Origin: Gemmatimonadota bacterium
Lineage (GTDB): Bacteria > Gemmatimonadota > Gemmatimonadetes > Longimicrobiales > Gaopeijiaceae
Assembly (NCBI GenBank): GCA_022823225.1
Contig: JAJDXM010000081.1
Location: 1-64,000, forward strand
Direction: 5' to 3'
Length of the DNA: 64,000 bases
The notes under the pieces are model-generated. The model was not told where the DNA came from. It worked only from the letters and a program-made list of their open reading frames with translations, and did not search any database. Below are positions 1 to 9,043 of the stretch, piece by piece; position 1 is the stretch's first letter; each line of letters begins with the position of its first letter. Position numbers and translations under genes: made by a program.

Positions 1-1
1 A

Positions 2-175
2 AGGTTGTCCGAGCAGTACGAAACGGAACAGCGGCGGCACTCCGAGCAGATCGGAGCGTTGCGAGAACAGGTCGAAGCCTTGCAGCGGCAAGTCGAGCGG
101 CTGAACGCGCGGGTGACGGACTTGACCGGATACTCCGGGACCTACGGCGCAGGGCCAGGGCACAGGTGGAGATGA
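2..175 (+). CDS. C-terminal fragment of a coiled-coil protein
   Basis: An open frame enters from the left edge and stops at TGA 173-175, leaving about 57 residues. The visible part is rich in Glu, Gln, Arg and Leu with heptad-like spacing (motifs such as LREQVEALQRQVERLNARV), which suggests a coiled coil, followed by a short Gly/Tyr-rich tail. Third codon positions are mostly G or C, as in real genes here. The start and any catalytic domain lie outside the window, so no function is assigned. Positions 176-458 that follow hold no convincing gene. Confidence 0.45.
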   Translation, partial: RLSEQYETEQRRHSEQIGALREQVEALQRQVERLNARVTDLTGYSGTYGAGPGHRWR

Positions 176-458
176 CGCGGCAACTGCTGGAAAGGATTCG
201 GCGGCCCGGGCCGGACCGCGATTCAGGGCCGAGTCGCTGAGGCCAAGGGAGCGGAGCACCGCCCACGTAGCTTCGCTCGGTTGAGCATGGCTTGGCGATC
301 GCCCGTAGCACTATGCAGCCTTGGGTGTCCGTTGCCATTAGATTGCTGGACCCTCTGGTCGGGACACGGACACGGCGGCGGCTTGCGTCGGGACGGCTAC
401 GGCTCAATCCGCGTCTCCGACATTCCCTCAGCCAACACCAAGCAGAAGGAGCAACGCC

Positions 459-1277
459 TTGGGCAAGGTCATATTGATAACAGGAGCTTCCTCCGGCATG
501 GGCCGGGAGACGGCGATCCTGCTGGCCCGCAAGGGCCACACCGTCTACGCCGGCGCGCGCCGTGCGGATCGCATGGCGGACCTGTCGGAACACGACATCG
601 CCCCGGTCGAGATGGATGTCTCGAAGGGCGCGGACAACGAACGGGCCGTGCGCCGGATCATCGACGCCGACGGACGCATCGACGTTCTGATCAACAACGC
701 GGGCTTCGGCCTCTACGGCACGGTCGAGGACATCCCGCTCGAAGACGCCAGATACCAGTTCGAGGTGAACCTGTTCGGCCTCGCCCACCTCACCCAACTC
801 GTCCTGCCTCACATGAGGGCGCAGGGCGCGGGCCGGATCGTCAACACCTCCTCGATGGGCGGCCGGATCTTCACGCCCTTCGGGGCCTGGTATCATGCGA
901 CCAAGCACGCGCTCGAAGGCTGGTCGGACTGCCTCCGAATCGAGACGGCCCCCTTCAACATCCAGGTCGTCCTCATCCAACCCGGCCTCATCCAGACCGA
1001 GTTCGGCGATGTGGTTGGAGGGAGCCTTCAGAAGTACTACGCGGACAGCGCCTACAAGGCCGGTCTGGACCGGCTCTTCGCGATGGCGTCCGATCCCAAG
1101 GCCGCGAGTCGCGGCACCGACGCAGAGGTGCTCGCCCGCGTGTTCGTCGAGGCGGCGACCGCCGCCCGTCCGCGACGGCGGTACGTGAAGGGCGCGACGG
1201 CGCGCCCGCTGATGTTCATCCGCAAGTGGTTCGGCGACGGGATCTACGAGTCCGTGTTGCGCCGCACCTTCGGCTGA
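459..1277 (+). CDS. SDR family NAD(P)-dependent oxidoreductase
   Basis: A 272-residue classical short-chain dehydrogenase/reductase, expected to be cytoplasmic. The cofactor motif TGASSGMG lies at residues 8-15, NNAG near residue 80, the catalytic serine in NTSSMGGR near 130, and the catalytic YxxxK as YHATKHA near 148. Length is typical for the family. The start is TTG at 459, preceded by AGAAGGA about 8 bases upstream; no ATG in this frame would keep the Rossmann motif intact. The C-terminus is basic (RPRRRYVKG) and resembles SDRs with a membrane-associated tail. The substrate cannot be read from sequence. It stands alone and converges with the barrel gene on the other strand. Confidence 0.9.
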   Translation: MGKVILITGASSGMGRETAILLARKGHTVYAGARRADRMADLSEHDIAPVEMDVSKGADNERAVRRIIDADGRIDVLINNAGFGLYGTVEDIPLEDARYQFEVNLFGLAHLTQLVLPHMRAQGAGRIVNTSSMGGRIFTPFGAWYHATKHALEGWSDCLRIETAPFNIQVVLIQPGLIQTEFGDVVGGSLQKYYADSAYKAGLDRLFAMASDPKAASRGTDAEVLARVFVEAATAARPRRRYVKGATARPLMFIRKWFGDGIYESVLRRTFG

Positions 1278-1370
1278 CCAGATCAGCTAGTCTATAGAGG
1301 CACGGCGCAACGCGGGACGGCGCTGCCGCCCGTTCCCCCGGTCGGGATAGCGTGCTCGCGGACCTGCCGG

Positions 1371-1991
1371 TTAGCCGATCGGGATGACGAAGCCGCTCTG
1401 AATGGTCAGGTGCCGCGTCTTGGAGTCGTCCTCGTCTATCGAGGCGAGGCCGAGCGAGTAGAGGGCGTCGAGCCCCAGCCGGACGCTGCCGGCGACAGGA
1501 AACTCGACGCCTCCGCCGAATGCCACCCCGAAGTCCAAGGTTTTGATTTCGAAATCCGCGAAAGGCGGATCGACGCAAGGCGTTACGACGCTCAACCCCT
1601 CCAGAGTGCCCTCCACTTCGCACGAGAGTCGATAGGCCGCCCATGGGCCGGCCATCACGCCGACGGAAACCCCGCCGTTGCCGGACGTGCCGACCCTCGC
1701 CAAGGCCGAGAGTTGGACGTAGTCGAAGCCGAGCGTGATCTTGCCACCCTCGACGTTGCCGCTGCCGCCCTTCTGCGCGTACGTTCCGCCGAACCTCAGG
1801 CTCAACGCGTTGGACACCGGAACACCGAGTTCCATCCCCGCGACGAAGCTGGAAACGGATTCCTCCTCGACTCCCTCCTGCTCGATGGTGACGGTGCCGA
1901 AGCCGACTCCGCCCTTCAAACCCAGGGTGGTCTGAGCGGTCGCAGGGGCCGCGATCAGCGCAAGACCGGCCAACACAACAAGCTTTCGCAT
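1371..1991 (-). CDS. Outer-membrane beta-barrel (porin-like) protein
   Basis: A 206-residue protein beginning MRKLVVLAGLALIAAPATAQ, a clear Sec signal peptide with cleavage after TAQ. The mature part has alternating polar/hydrophobic strands rich in Gly (LGLKGGVGFG, LRFGGTYAQKGG, SVRLGLDALYSLGL) and ends GFVIPIG, as in small 8-stranded outer_membrane/OmpW-like barrels. Start 1991 was chosen because it begins the signal peptide; a longer frame upstream has no signal character. A Cys pair near residues 130-145 (SCEVEG, VTPCVD) may form a loop disulfide. It lies directly downstream of the TonB receptor on the same strand and may be co-transcribed with it. Ligand unknown. Confidence 0.75.
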   Translation of the reverse strand: MRKLVVLAGLALIAAPATAQTTLGLKGGVGFGTVTIEQEGVEEESVSSFVAGMELGVPVSNALSLRFGGTYAQKGGSGNVEGGKITLGFDYVQLSALARVGTSGNGGVSVGVMAGPWAAYRLSCEVEGTLEGLSVVTPCVDPPFADFEIKTLDFGVAFGGGVEFPVAGSVRLGLDALYSLGLASIDEDDSKTRHLTIQSGFVIPIG

Positions 1992-2169
1992 AGCAGGCAT
2001 TCTCACTTTGGTTGGGTCAAGGTGACCAAGGGACCGTAGCGTGGCCCCGCTGGATCGCACACCAATCCAAACACTTGACCGACGGCCTGCCGAGCGTCCA
2101 TCCGTCCCCCGGCAATGGATCGTAGGCGATGCCGACGGCAACCCGGTAGAGGATGACGGCCTCCTCCTT

Positions 2170-5100
2170 TCAGTTCCCGGGGCGGTAGGTCACCGAGAGC
2201 TTGAGGCGTCTGCCCTTGGGGCTGTGGGTAAACGCGTCGTAGGACTGTTCCCAGTTGACGAGTGGCGGATCGGCGTCGAGAAGGTTGATCACCGACAGCG
2301 CGACATCGGTCGTGCTCGACGTACGCCGCAGCAGACTGAGATCCCAGCCCACGAACCGGTCGATGTGCTCGAACTCGGTGCCGGGGAACACTTCGTTCGT
2401 GTACCCGGAGACGGTGTTGAGGTAGTTGACCACGCTGTAGTCGCCCCAGTGGTATCCGGCCGAGAAGCGGAGTTTCCACTGCGGCAGCGGGGGCGCGATC
2501 GGATTGCCCCAGTTGAGCTGGCCCGCCGCGTCCTGCGCGGCGAATACCTCGGCCCCGTTGAGTTCGAGCGCCTTGACGAAGAACTCCCGGGTGTAGGTGC
2601 CGTCGGCCCCCAGAGAGAAGATGCCCGCACCGACCGGCAGGCGCGTGCTCGCGTGCAGGTCGATTCCCGACATGCGGATGCCCGGCCAGTTCACGTTCGT
2701 CACCCTGATCCGTTCCACGGCCGACACGTGGCAGGTTCCCGTTCCCGGCCCGTCGGGGCAGGTCACGAACTCCTGCACGGCGGCCCGCGAGGCCCCGCCC
2801 GCCGCGTACAGCCGGGTCACCCCTCCGAAGGGCACTTGGTCGATCACGTCGCGGAAGTCGTAGCTCCAGTAGTCGGCCGTGGCCCGAAACCGCGGAAGCT
2901 GCACGGTCAGTCCGACGTTGTAGGTCAGCGCGCGCTCGGGAACGAGTTGGCTGTTGCCGAACGCGTCCACCGCCTTGTAGATGCCCGCCTCGGACACGTA
3001 TTCGAGCCCGGTGCTGCGGTCTTCGTTCAGGTCGTCCACCGATGGCGTGCGGAAGGTCGTCTGGAGCGAGGCGCGCAGCGCCAGCGGGTCGGCCAACGAC
3101 ACGCGGACGGCCAGCTTGGGATCGAAGCTGCTCACCGAGCCATGGAACTCGTAGTTGGCGGCGGCCTGCCCCTCCACCCTGTCGCCGAGTGTGAAGCGGC
3201 TCTCGGCGAAGAACCTGTTCACCATCTGGGCGTCCTGGTACTCGTAGTGCCCGGTGGTGAAGGTGAACGCCCCGGCCTTCTCGAGGCAGCTGCGGTCGCC
3301 CGGCACGGGACACGGGTTGATCGACAGGTCGCCCGGCTGGTTGGGGGTCGCGGACACACCGAACCTGCGGAACTGATACCCGACGGCGTAGTCGAGCCCC
3401 TCCGTGACGGCCCCCTTGAGCATCGCGTCGGCGACGAACAGATCCGCCGAACTGTCCAGATTCACCTCCTCGTTGATCCAGTCGATCAGTTCGGCGCTGT
3501 TCTCCAGTCCGGGCATGTAGTCCGGGTTCGGCTGGTCCCGGTAGAGCGCGCCCGGCTGCGCCGATAGCCGGTGCGCGTTGCTGAACGGGTTGTAGTACCG
3601 GCAGTTGCCCTGGCCCGCCACCGCCCCGTTGAGCGGACCGAGCGCCATCCCGGACGGACTCGACGGGTCGACCACGACCGTCACTCCGCAGTCCGGGCCT
3701 CCGAAGCCGCGGAAGGCCAGGAACTTCCGGTAGGCGTACTCGGCCGGAAGGTTCGCGTTGCCGGAGGCCCGGGAATAGCTGGCGGACAACTCGATGGCCG
3801 CCCCGCCCAGCGACTCGATGCCGCGCTCCAGCGAGGCGGCGATCCGCTGGGTGCGGGACGCGCGCTCCAGCGTCCGTCCGGGTCCCGAGTTGCCGACGAG
3901 CCGCCCGTAGAAGTACCAGTTGTCCTCCAGACACGCCTGTTGGCTCGCGAAACCGGCGCTCTGTCCGTGGGTCCCGCAGAACGCCTGTCTGCCCGGATTT
4001 CCGGGTTCGATCACCTGGGCTCCGTTGTACGGAGAGATCGGCGGATAGGACGGGGTCGTGAACCACTCGGGAGTCGTGGCCTCTGACCAGAGCGCCTCGA
4101 CGTGGTAGCTCGAACGGTCCCCTAGGTCGCCGTTGATCTCGGCGAAGCCCCGGAATTGGCGGGACGCCTGGAGCAGATTGTCCCACTGCTGGTAGCGGAA
4201 GCGGCAGGTCTCGCCCTCGCGGTGCCCCCCAAAGTCCGTGCAGCGGGGATCCACGAAGACGCCGCCCCAGCCTCCGAACTGCGCGTCCGAAAGGGCCGCC
4301 GTGAACTCTTCGATCGTCTCGTCGCCCGTCAACCTCGGGAAGAGGAACGCGCCGGGATTCCCCGTATACGACCAAGCCCCGCCGCCGGACGTGAAGGGAC
4401 GAAGCGCCCAATCGCGATCCTCGGGGTGCAACTCCTGGCCGACCAGTGCCTCGGCGGATACGACGGCGTGCGCGCCGTCACCGAGCCGCATGCCCCAAAT
4501 CGCTCCCGCGTGCGTCTCCCCGGCCCCGGCGAAGTACTCGTGCGAGCCCGACACCTCCAACCCCTCGAAATCGCTGCGGGTCAGAAAGTTGGCCACGCCC
4601 GCCACGGCGTCCGAGCCGTAGACCGCCGACGCGCCCTCCTTCACCACCTCGATCCGGTCCAGCGCGACCGACGGAAAGGCGTTCACGTCCACGAACCTCC
4701 CTCCGGAGAGCCGCGCCGGCAGGTACACTTGCCGGCGGCCGTTGAGCAGCACGAGGGTGCGGGACGGCCCGATGCCCCTGAGGTTGACGCTGGCGACCGT
4801 CTCCGACACCGCTGCGGGCGGGCGGGTATTGTACCAACCCTGGCGGTCTCCAAGAACCCCGGCGCTTGATCCGAGGTTGCGGAAGAAGTCCACGGCTTGA
4901 GGAGACCCCTGCTCCGCCAGCGTCCTCCGGCTCGAAACGGCCACCGCATACGGCAACTGCACGAGTGACTCCGAGAACGCGGTGCCCGTCACCACCAGTT
5001 CCGCGAGGCCCAGGACGGTTGTTGTCAGCCTGAGTTCGACGGCGGCAGCGCCGTCCACCGTGACGGTTACGCTCACCGAAGCGGCCGCATAGCCCAGCCT

Positions 5101-5415
5101 CTCGGCGCGGAGTTCGTGCGTGCCGACGGGCACGCCCGGCAGGCTGAACCGCCCGCTTCCGCTGGAGAGCACTCCGATCCCGAGCGCGGGCACGCTGATC
5201 TGCGCACTGGCCAGCGGTTCGCCGGTCTCCGCGTCTTCCACGGTGCCCGTGATGGTGCCGGTCTGCTGAGCCGACACCGGGGCCACCCAGGATAGTCCTG
5301 CGGCCGTGATGACCAAGGCGAACGTCACCAACTTGAAGGCCCGGCGTGAACGGCCGGTCTCCCGAGTGGCGTGCGTCACGGGATCCGCGTTCAGTGCAGC
5401 TTCTACGGTTTCCAT
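2170..5415 (-). CDS. TonB-dependent receptor with carboxypeptidase-regulatory-like N-domain
   Basis: A 1081-residue outer-membrane receptor. After a basic pre-sequence and signal peptide (cleavage near residue 49, APVSA/QQ) comes a carboxypeptidase-regulatory-like beta-sandwich (about 52-130, GTVEDAETGEPLASAQI), then a plug domain (about 140-270, with LRGIGPSRTLVLLNGRR and ASAVYGSDAVAGVANF), then a long beta-barrel ending SVTYRPGN. The plug motifs are those of TonB receptors that import substrate through the outer membrane with TonB/ExbBD energy. The start at 5415 has AAGGAG about 8 bases upstream; an ATG 45 bases further upstream lacks such a site. Paired extracellular-loop cysteines are frequent. 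No adjacent SusD-like or ABC gene identifies the ligand; peptide, glycan or siderophore are all possible. Confidence 0.93.
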   Translation of the reverse strand: METVEAALNADPVTHATRETGRSRRAFKLVTFALVITAAGLSWVAPVSAQQTGTITGTVEDAETGEPLASAQISVPALGIGVLSSGSGRFSLPGVPVGTHELRAERLGYAAASVSVTVTVDGAAAVELRLTTTVLGLAELVVTGTAFSESLVQLPYAVAVSSRRTLAEQGSPQAVDFFRNLGSSAGVLGDRQGWYNTRPPAAVSETVASVNLRGIGPSRTLVLLNGRRQVYLPARLSGGRFVDVNAFPSVALDRIEVVKEGASAVYGSDAVAGVANFLTRSDFEGLEVSGSHEYFAGAGETHAGAIWGMRLGDGAHAVVSAEALVGQELHPEDRDWALRPFTSGGGAWSYTGNPGAFLFPRLTGDETIEEFTAALSDAQFGGWGGVFVDPRCTDFGGHREGETCRFRYQQWDNLLQASRQFRGFAEINGDLGDRSSYHVEALWSEATTPEWFTTPSYPPISPYNGAQVIEPGNPGRQAFCGTHGQSAGFASQQACLEDNWYFYGRLVGNSGPGRTLERASRTQRIAASLERGIESLGGAAIELSASYSRASGNANLPAEYAYRKFLAFRGFGGPDCGVTVVVDPSSPSGMALGPLNGAVAGQGNCRYYNPFSNAHRLSAQPGALYRDQPNPDYMPGLENSAELIDWINEEVNLDSSADLFVADAMLKGAVTEGLDYAVGYQFRRFGVSATPNQPGDLSINPCPVPGDRSCLEKAGAFTFTTGHYEYQDAQMVNRFFAESRFTLGDRVEGQAAANYEFHGSVSSFDPKLAVRVSLADPLALRASLQTTFRTPSVDDLNEDRSTGLEYVSEAGIYKAVDAFGNSQLVPERALTYNVGLTVQLPRFRATADYWSYDFRDVIDQVPFGGVTRLYAAGGASRAAVQEFVTCPDGPGTGTCHVSAVERIRVTNVNWPGIRMSGIDLHASTRLPVGAGIFSLGADGTYTREFFVKALELNGAEVFAAQDAAGQLNWGNPIAPPLPQWKLRFSAGYHWGDYSVVNYLNTVSGYTNEVFPGTEFEHIDRFVGWDLSLLRRTSSTTDVALSVINLLDADPPLVNWEQSYDAFTHSPKGRRLKLSVTYRPGN

Positions 5416-5715
5416 GTTCGGTCTCCTTTGCCCGAGGTCGTGCGAGGTCCTCATCTCCAATCTAATGACGGGGCTTCCGCAGCCGGAAGGTGTTCATCCG
5501 CCAATGCTTCGGCGACGGACTGGCGCATTCCTTTTTGCGCCACACCTCCGGTTTGCGGGACCGAAACTCGGCCTGCTGCGCGGAAACCGATCCACGCCTT
5601 GCCGACCGCGAGTGAGTGTGGTCTCATCCATGGGTCGGTGAATCGGTGTTTCTTGGCGTCGGCGGGAGGCGGTTGAGCGTACTTGCGCTTCCCGCGAAAA
5701 CGGGCGAGAGAGGGA

Positions 5716-6168
5716 ATGGGCGACAAGGCTGGAGGAGCACTTGGTCGTGAGCCGAACAAGGATGTCTCGGTCGTCGGCCCGGACATGAAAATACTCGGCG
5801 GAGTCAAATGCGAAGGGACGATCCGCGTTCAAGGCAAGATCGGAGGCCCCGTGCAAACGTCGGGTCCGGTCGTCGTGGGCAAGCGCGGACGGATTGATGG
5901 CGATGTCGAAGCGGTCGAAGTCGTGGTTGCGGGCACCGTCATGGGGAGCATCGTTGGCGCGAGGCGCGTGGAGCTGCGGGAGACTGGCCGGATCAAGGGG
6001 GATATCCAGACCGATCGGATGAAAGTGGACGAGGGCGCTCGGTTCGAGGGCCACCTTCGCTTGGGCAAGTCCACATCCAATATAGCGGCGGGCTCCCCGA
6101 CGTCGAGCAAGCATCGTGAGGACAAGACCGAGAAGCGCCGCCCCAGACCAAAGACGGTAGGCAGGTAG
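5716..6168 (+). CDS. Bactofilin (polymer-forming cytoskeletal protein)
   Basis: A 150-residue protein with a central bactofilin domain of short beta-strand repeats (SVVGPDMKILGGVKCEGT, IRVQGKIGGPV, IDGDVEAVEVVVAG, GSIVGARRVEL, GRIKGDIQTDR), which fold into a right-handed beta-helix and polymerise without nucleotide near the membrane. Disordered N- and C-termini flank it; the C-terminal tail is Lys/Arg-rich. ATG 5716 is preceded by GAGAGAGGGA, better than the TTG 33 bases upstream. The last codons contain the likely ribosome site of the next gene, which starts one base after the stop. Bactofilins act in cell shape, stalk or polarity. Confidence 0.88.
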   Translation: MGDKAGGALGREPNKDVSVVGPDMKILGGVKCEGTIRVQGKIGGPVQTSGPVVVGKRGRIDGDVEAVEVVVAGTVMGSIVGARRVELRETGRIKGDIQTDRMKVDEGARFEGHLRLGKSTSNIAAGSPTSSKHREDKTEKRRPRPKTVGR

Positions 6169-6169
6169 C

Positions 6170-6403
6170 TTGACGAACGATGCCAAGAGGGTGCTTAGTC
6201 GTTGGTGCGACGGATCGCGCTTCGGCCTCCGCGCTGTGGCCGACCTGCTGGATTGCAGCCACCGGCACGCCAAGCTCACCATCGACCAGTTGACCGACTC
6301 GGGCTGGGCCATGAAGATCGACCGCAAGCGCGAACTCTATCGCCTTAGTAGCCGGGGGCGCGACCTCGGGGAGGGGGTCGACGCGCATGCAACCTCGCTG
6401 TGA
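6170..6403 (+). CDS. Small winged-helix DNA-binding protein
   Basis: A 77-residue basic protein starting at TTG 6170, one base after the bactofilin stop, so translational coupling is likely. Residues 16-65 read as helix-turn-helix (FGLRAVADLLDCSHRHAKLTIDQLTDSGW) followed by a wing (AMKIDRKRELYRLSSRGRDL), the layout of MarR/ArsR-like winged helices. There is no effector domain. It may regulate the bactofilin or be a general small regulator; a direct family match cannot be given from reading alone. Confidence 0.6.
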   Translation: MTNDAKRVLSRWCDGSRFGLRAVADLLDCSHRHAKLTIDQLTDSGWAMKIDRKRELYRLSSRGRDLGEGVDAHATSL

Positions 6404-6510
6404 GCCGCCAAGGAGTTTCGAGGTCGAGGAGACGGAAGGATCCATCCATTCTCGATCCAGCCGCGTCCGATAGCGTAGCAGGTATTCCCGTTCATTTCTG
6501 CATACCCCAA

Positions 6511-6555
6511 GTGATATATCACCGACATGAAGTGACGTAAGATATTGGTATATCA
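6511..6555. promoter_or_regulatory. AT-rich palindromes in a convergent intergenic region
   Basis: Between two gene ends lies an AT-rich stretch unlike its surroundings. It contains the perfect 12-bp palindrome GTGATATATCAC (6511-6522) and, 18 bases on, GATATTGGTATATC (6541-6554), an imperfect inverted repeat. TATATCA at 6515-6521 and 6549-6555 equals the half-site of the perfect palindrome before the PadR gene at 26339-26356. Both flanking genes end here, so the region is not an obvious promoter. It could be a transcription-factor site, a terminator for slow clearance, or a relic. Confidence 0.4.
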
Positions 6556-8691
6556 TAATTTACAAATGCCTACGTAGTTCGGGCGAATCGGCCCCGTCAG
6601 CCTGTTTTGGTCTAGCGCCAGTTCTTCCAATTGGCTGAGGCGACCCAGTTCCGGAGGGATCGGGCCCGTCAGGCGGGTATAGCGGATGACGAGGCGCTTC
6701 AGATTGGTCAGGTTACCGAGTTCTGGCGGGATCGTGCCCGTCAGCGCGTCTACTCCGGGGCCGCCGAGATAAAAAGTCGCCCCGCCGAGCTGCAGTGTTC
6801 GGAGGTTCGCGAGTTTCCCCAGCGCCGGTGGGATGGGGCCCGTAAGTGAGTCGTTCTGCCGGAGATCCAGCACTTCCAGGTTCGCGAGTCCCCCCAACTC
6901 CGGTGGAATCGACCCTGCGACGTCCGTGTTTCTCAGGTACATCACCCGCAGCTTCTGGAGTTGTCCCAGCTCGTGAGGAATCGGACCGCTGAGGTCGTTG
7001 TCATCGAGGTCCAGAGTCTCCAGGGCGGGCAGATTCCCAAGTTCCGGTGGGATCGGGCCGCGCAGGTTGTTGCGGTCCAGATACAAGGACTCGAGGTCGG
7101 TCAGGCTCGCGACTTCCGGCGGGATCGAGCCACTCAGGTTGTTGCGGCTCAGAAACAGGCGCGTAACGCGCCCCCGGTCGTTGAGCCGGATACCCCCCCA
7201 AGTTCGAAGTGGTGCGGGTGTCCCCCAGTTGTGACGGCGCGTCCAGCCAGGACCGCCAGTTGCATGGTAAATGGTATTCAGCGCCGCGCGGTCCGGGCTG
7301 ATTACCGTGATCTCGGCTCTTCCTTCCGCCGCGTCGGAGCGAACTACGATGGTAATCACACCCTCGTCGATCGCCACAACCAGACCGGAATCGTCAACCC
7401 GTGCCACGGATCGCCCGATCTTTGACCAGGCGAACTCCGCATCGGCAATGGGGTGCCCATTCGAATCGTAGGCGCGCGCCCGCAGGCGCAGCGTATCACC
7501 GGGCGCAATGGTATCGGCCGCAGGGGTGACTTCGATGGTCGCCACGCGCTGCCCCACGGTGATCTGTATCTCGCCGAAGATGCCGGGGGCGGCTGTCGCC
7601 GTGATTTGTGCCTCGCCGCGCCCAACCGCTGCCGCGAGCCCCAGCGAGTCGACCACCGCGATCGTCGTGTCCCCGCTCGACCAGGATACCCCTGCACCGT
7701 GTATCACCCGACCCAGCTGGTCGTAAACCGCTGCCGCAAGCGACCGGGTCTGCCCAAGGGCGGTAAACTCGACCGTTTGGGGGTCCACGGTCACGATAGT
7801 TGGTGCCGGAGCCACCGTGACGAACTCGGCACGGCCTGTTACCTCCGAGGAAGTAGCCGTGATGGTGGCTTTGCCCGCGCCCACTCCGGTCGCGAGCCCG
7901 GAGTTGTCCACCACCGCAACCAGGGTGTCGCTCGACGACCAGGCGAACCGAGCCTCGGGCACCGTGTGGCCGTTCGCGTCGGTGGCCGAGGCCGTCATTC
8001 GCAACGTGTCGTCCTGCACGACTGCGGCCGAGTCCGGCGACACGAGCACTTCTGCCACCACCTGCTCCACGGTGACCGCGGCGGTTCCGGAGACCAGGCC
8101 CGCCGTCGCTGTGATGGTCGCTGTACCGACCGTGACGGCCGTCACCAGCCCCGAGCCGTCCACCGATGCGACCGAATTGTCGCTGGACCACTCGAACTCG
8201 ACGCCCGCCACGGCATGGCCGTTGGAGTCCAGCGCCTCAGCCGCGAGCCGCGCCGTCTCCCCGAGGGCAAGAAGCGCCACCGAGTCGGGCGACACGAGCA
8301 CCCCTGCGACCACCTGCTCCACGGTGACCGCGGCGGCTCCGGAGACCAGGCCCGCCGTCGCGGTGATGGTTGCTGTACCGACCGTCACGGCCGTCACCAG
8401 CCCCGAAGCGTCCACCGATGCGATTGCCTGGTCGCTGGATGCGTAGGTCACGACCGCTGCGTCCATGATCTGACCATCCTGATCAAGCACGGTGGCTGTG
8501 AAGCGAATCGTGTCCCCCAGCGCGGACAGCGTCGCTGAAGAAGGCGACACCACAACCGTCGCGGCCATTGGGGACGGCGGTTCCGTAGGTGCGTCTCCGC
8601 AGCCCAGGAACAGGGCCAGGGAGGCCGCAAGGCGCAGCGCAGTCGGCTGACGGTGGCGCGCGACGACGGCCCCGTCTTCCACTCTATTCAC
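6553..8691 (-). CDS. Secreted Ig-like (BIG2) and leucine-rich-repeat lipoprotein
   Basis: A 712-residue protein with an N-terminal lipoprotein signal (LAASLALFLGC, Cys near 31). Residues about 43-470 contain five BIG2 Ig-like domains, recognised by repeats of the type VVVSPSSATLSALGDTIRF...SGLVTAVTVGTATITATAG. Residues about 475-705 are leucine-rich repeats of plant-like type (LSGSIPPEVASLTDLESLYL) with 23-24 residue periods. This is a surface adhesion or binding architecture, not an enzyme. The final repeat breaks off abruptly into RPNYVGICKL where the DNA turns AT-rich, so the 3' end may have been truncated or replaced. Two Ig domains are near-identical at DNA level. Confidence 0.85.
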   Translation of the reverse strand: MNRVEDGAVVARHRQPTALRLAASLALFLGCGDAPTEPPSPMAATVVVSPSSATLSALGDTIRFTATVLDQDGQIMDAAVVTYASSDQAIASVDASGLVTAVTVGTATITATAGLVSGAAAVTVEQVVAGVLVSPDSVALLALGETARLAAEALDSNGHAVAGVEFEWSSDNSVASVDGSGLVTAVTVGTATITATAGLVSGTAAVTVEQVVAEVLVSPDSAAVVQDDTLRMTASATDANGHTVPEARFAWSSSDTLVAVVDNSGLATGVGAGKATITATSSEVTGRAEFVTVAPAPTIVTVDPQTVEFTALGQTRSLAAAVYDQLGRVIHGAGVSWSSGDTTIAVVDSLGLAAAVGRGEAQITATAAPGIFGEIQITVGQRVATIEVTPAADTIAPGDTLRLRARAYDSNGHPIADAEFAWSKIGRSVARVDDSGLVVAIDEGVITIVVRSDAAEGRAEITVISPDRAALNTIYHATGGPGWTRRHNWGTPAPLRTWGGIRLNDRGRVTRLFLSRNNLSGSIPPEVASLTDLESLYLDRNNLRGPIPPELGNLPALETLDLDDNDLSGPIPHELGQLQKLRVMYLRNTDVAGSIPPELGGLANLEVLDLRQNDSLTGPIPPALGKLANLRTLQLGGATFYLGGPGVDALTGTIPPELGNLTNLKRLVIRYTRLTGPIPPELGRLSQLEELALDQNRLTGPIRPNYVGICKL
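8030..8425. repeat. Near-identical direct repeat of one Ig-domain segment
   Basis: About 140 bases at 8030-8173 recur at 8282-8425 with only scattered differences. The period is 252 bases (84 codons), exactly one Ig-like domain of the enclosing gene. This is a recent in-frame domain duplication and a substrate for recombination that would change domain number. Confidence 0.8.
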
Positions 8692-9005
8692 GGAATGTTG
8701 GCTTCATGCCGAATGCCGATTTGCGCGTCGGTGTCCTGTTTCCTGGGTGGACGCCGACCGGTTACGAGCGCTTTCTGGAACGGTCGCTGCCATTTGCGAT
8801 CAATATAACGATCATGGGGTCGGCGGTTGTTCCCGCGCAAGAGGAAGCACAGATGCCAGGACAGGCCCCGTTTGGCGGTAGCGATCCGTGGCTCACATCG
8901 CCCCGTGCCGTTGTGGTTGTTCTCGCCGGTCGTTCGCCCGTCCAGCGCCGACTGCGGGCACACCTCGTTGGCACCGTGTAGGCCGGCCGCACCTCCCGCA
9001 CTACG
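8692..9005. other. Intergenic region without a recognisable gene
   Basis: This 314-base stretch separates the divergently oriented Ig/LRR gene and the vapBC pair. Both strands were read; the open frames present lack start signals and family-like motifs. It probably carries the promoter of the Ig/LRR gene, but no convincing -35/-10 pair was seen. Confidence 0.4.
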
Positions 9006-9037
9006 ATGACATCATGATGCTTTGATGTTATGATGTC
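9006..9037 (+). promoter_or_regulatory. vapBC promoter overlapped by an inverted repeat
   Basis: ATGACA (9006-9011), a 17-base spacer and TATGAT (9029-9034) match a sigma-70 promoter with one mismatch in each hexamer. The inverted repeat GACATCAT (9008-9015) / ATGATGTC (9030-9037) overlaps both hexamers, as expected for autorepression by a ribbon-helix-helix antitoxin. Transcription would start near 9041, only about three bases before the antitoxin ATG at 9044, so the message would be essentially leaderless. Confidence 0.6.
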
Positions 9038-9043
9038 TACACG

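Noticed and set aside
2003-4411. An 802-codon minus-strand frame inside the TonB receptor
   Set aside because: Arg/Gly-rich out-of-frame reading of the receptor gene.
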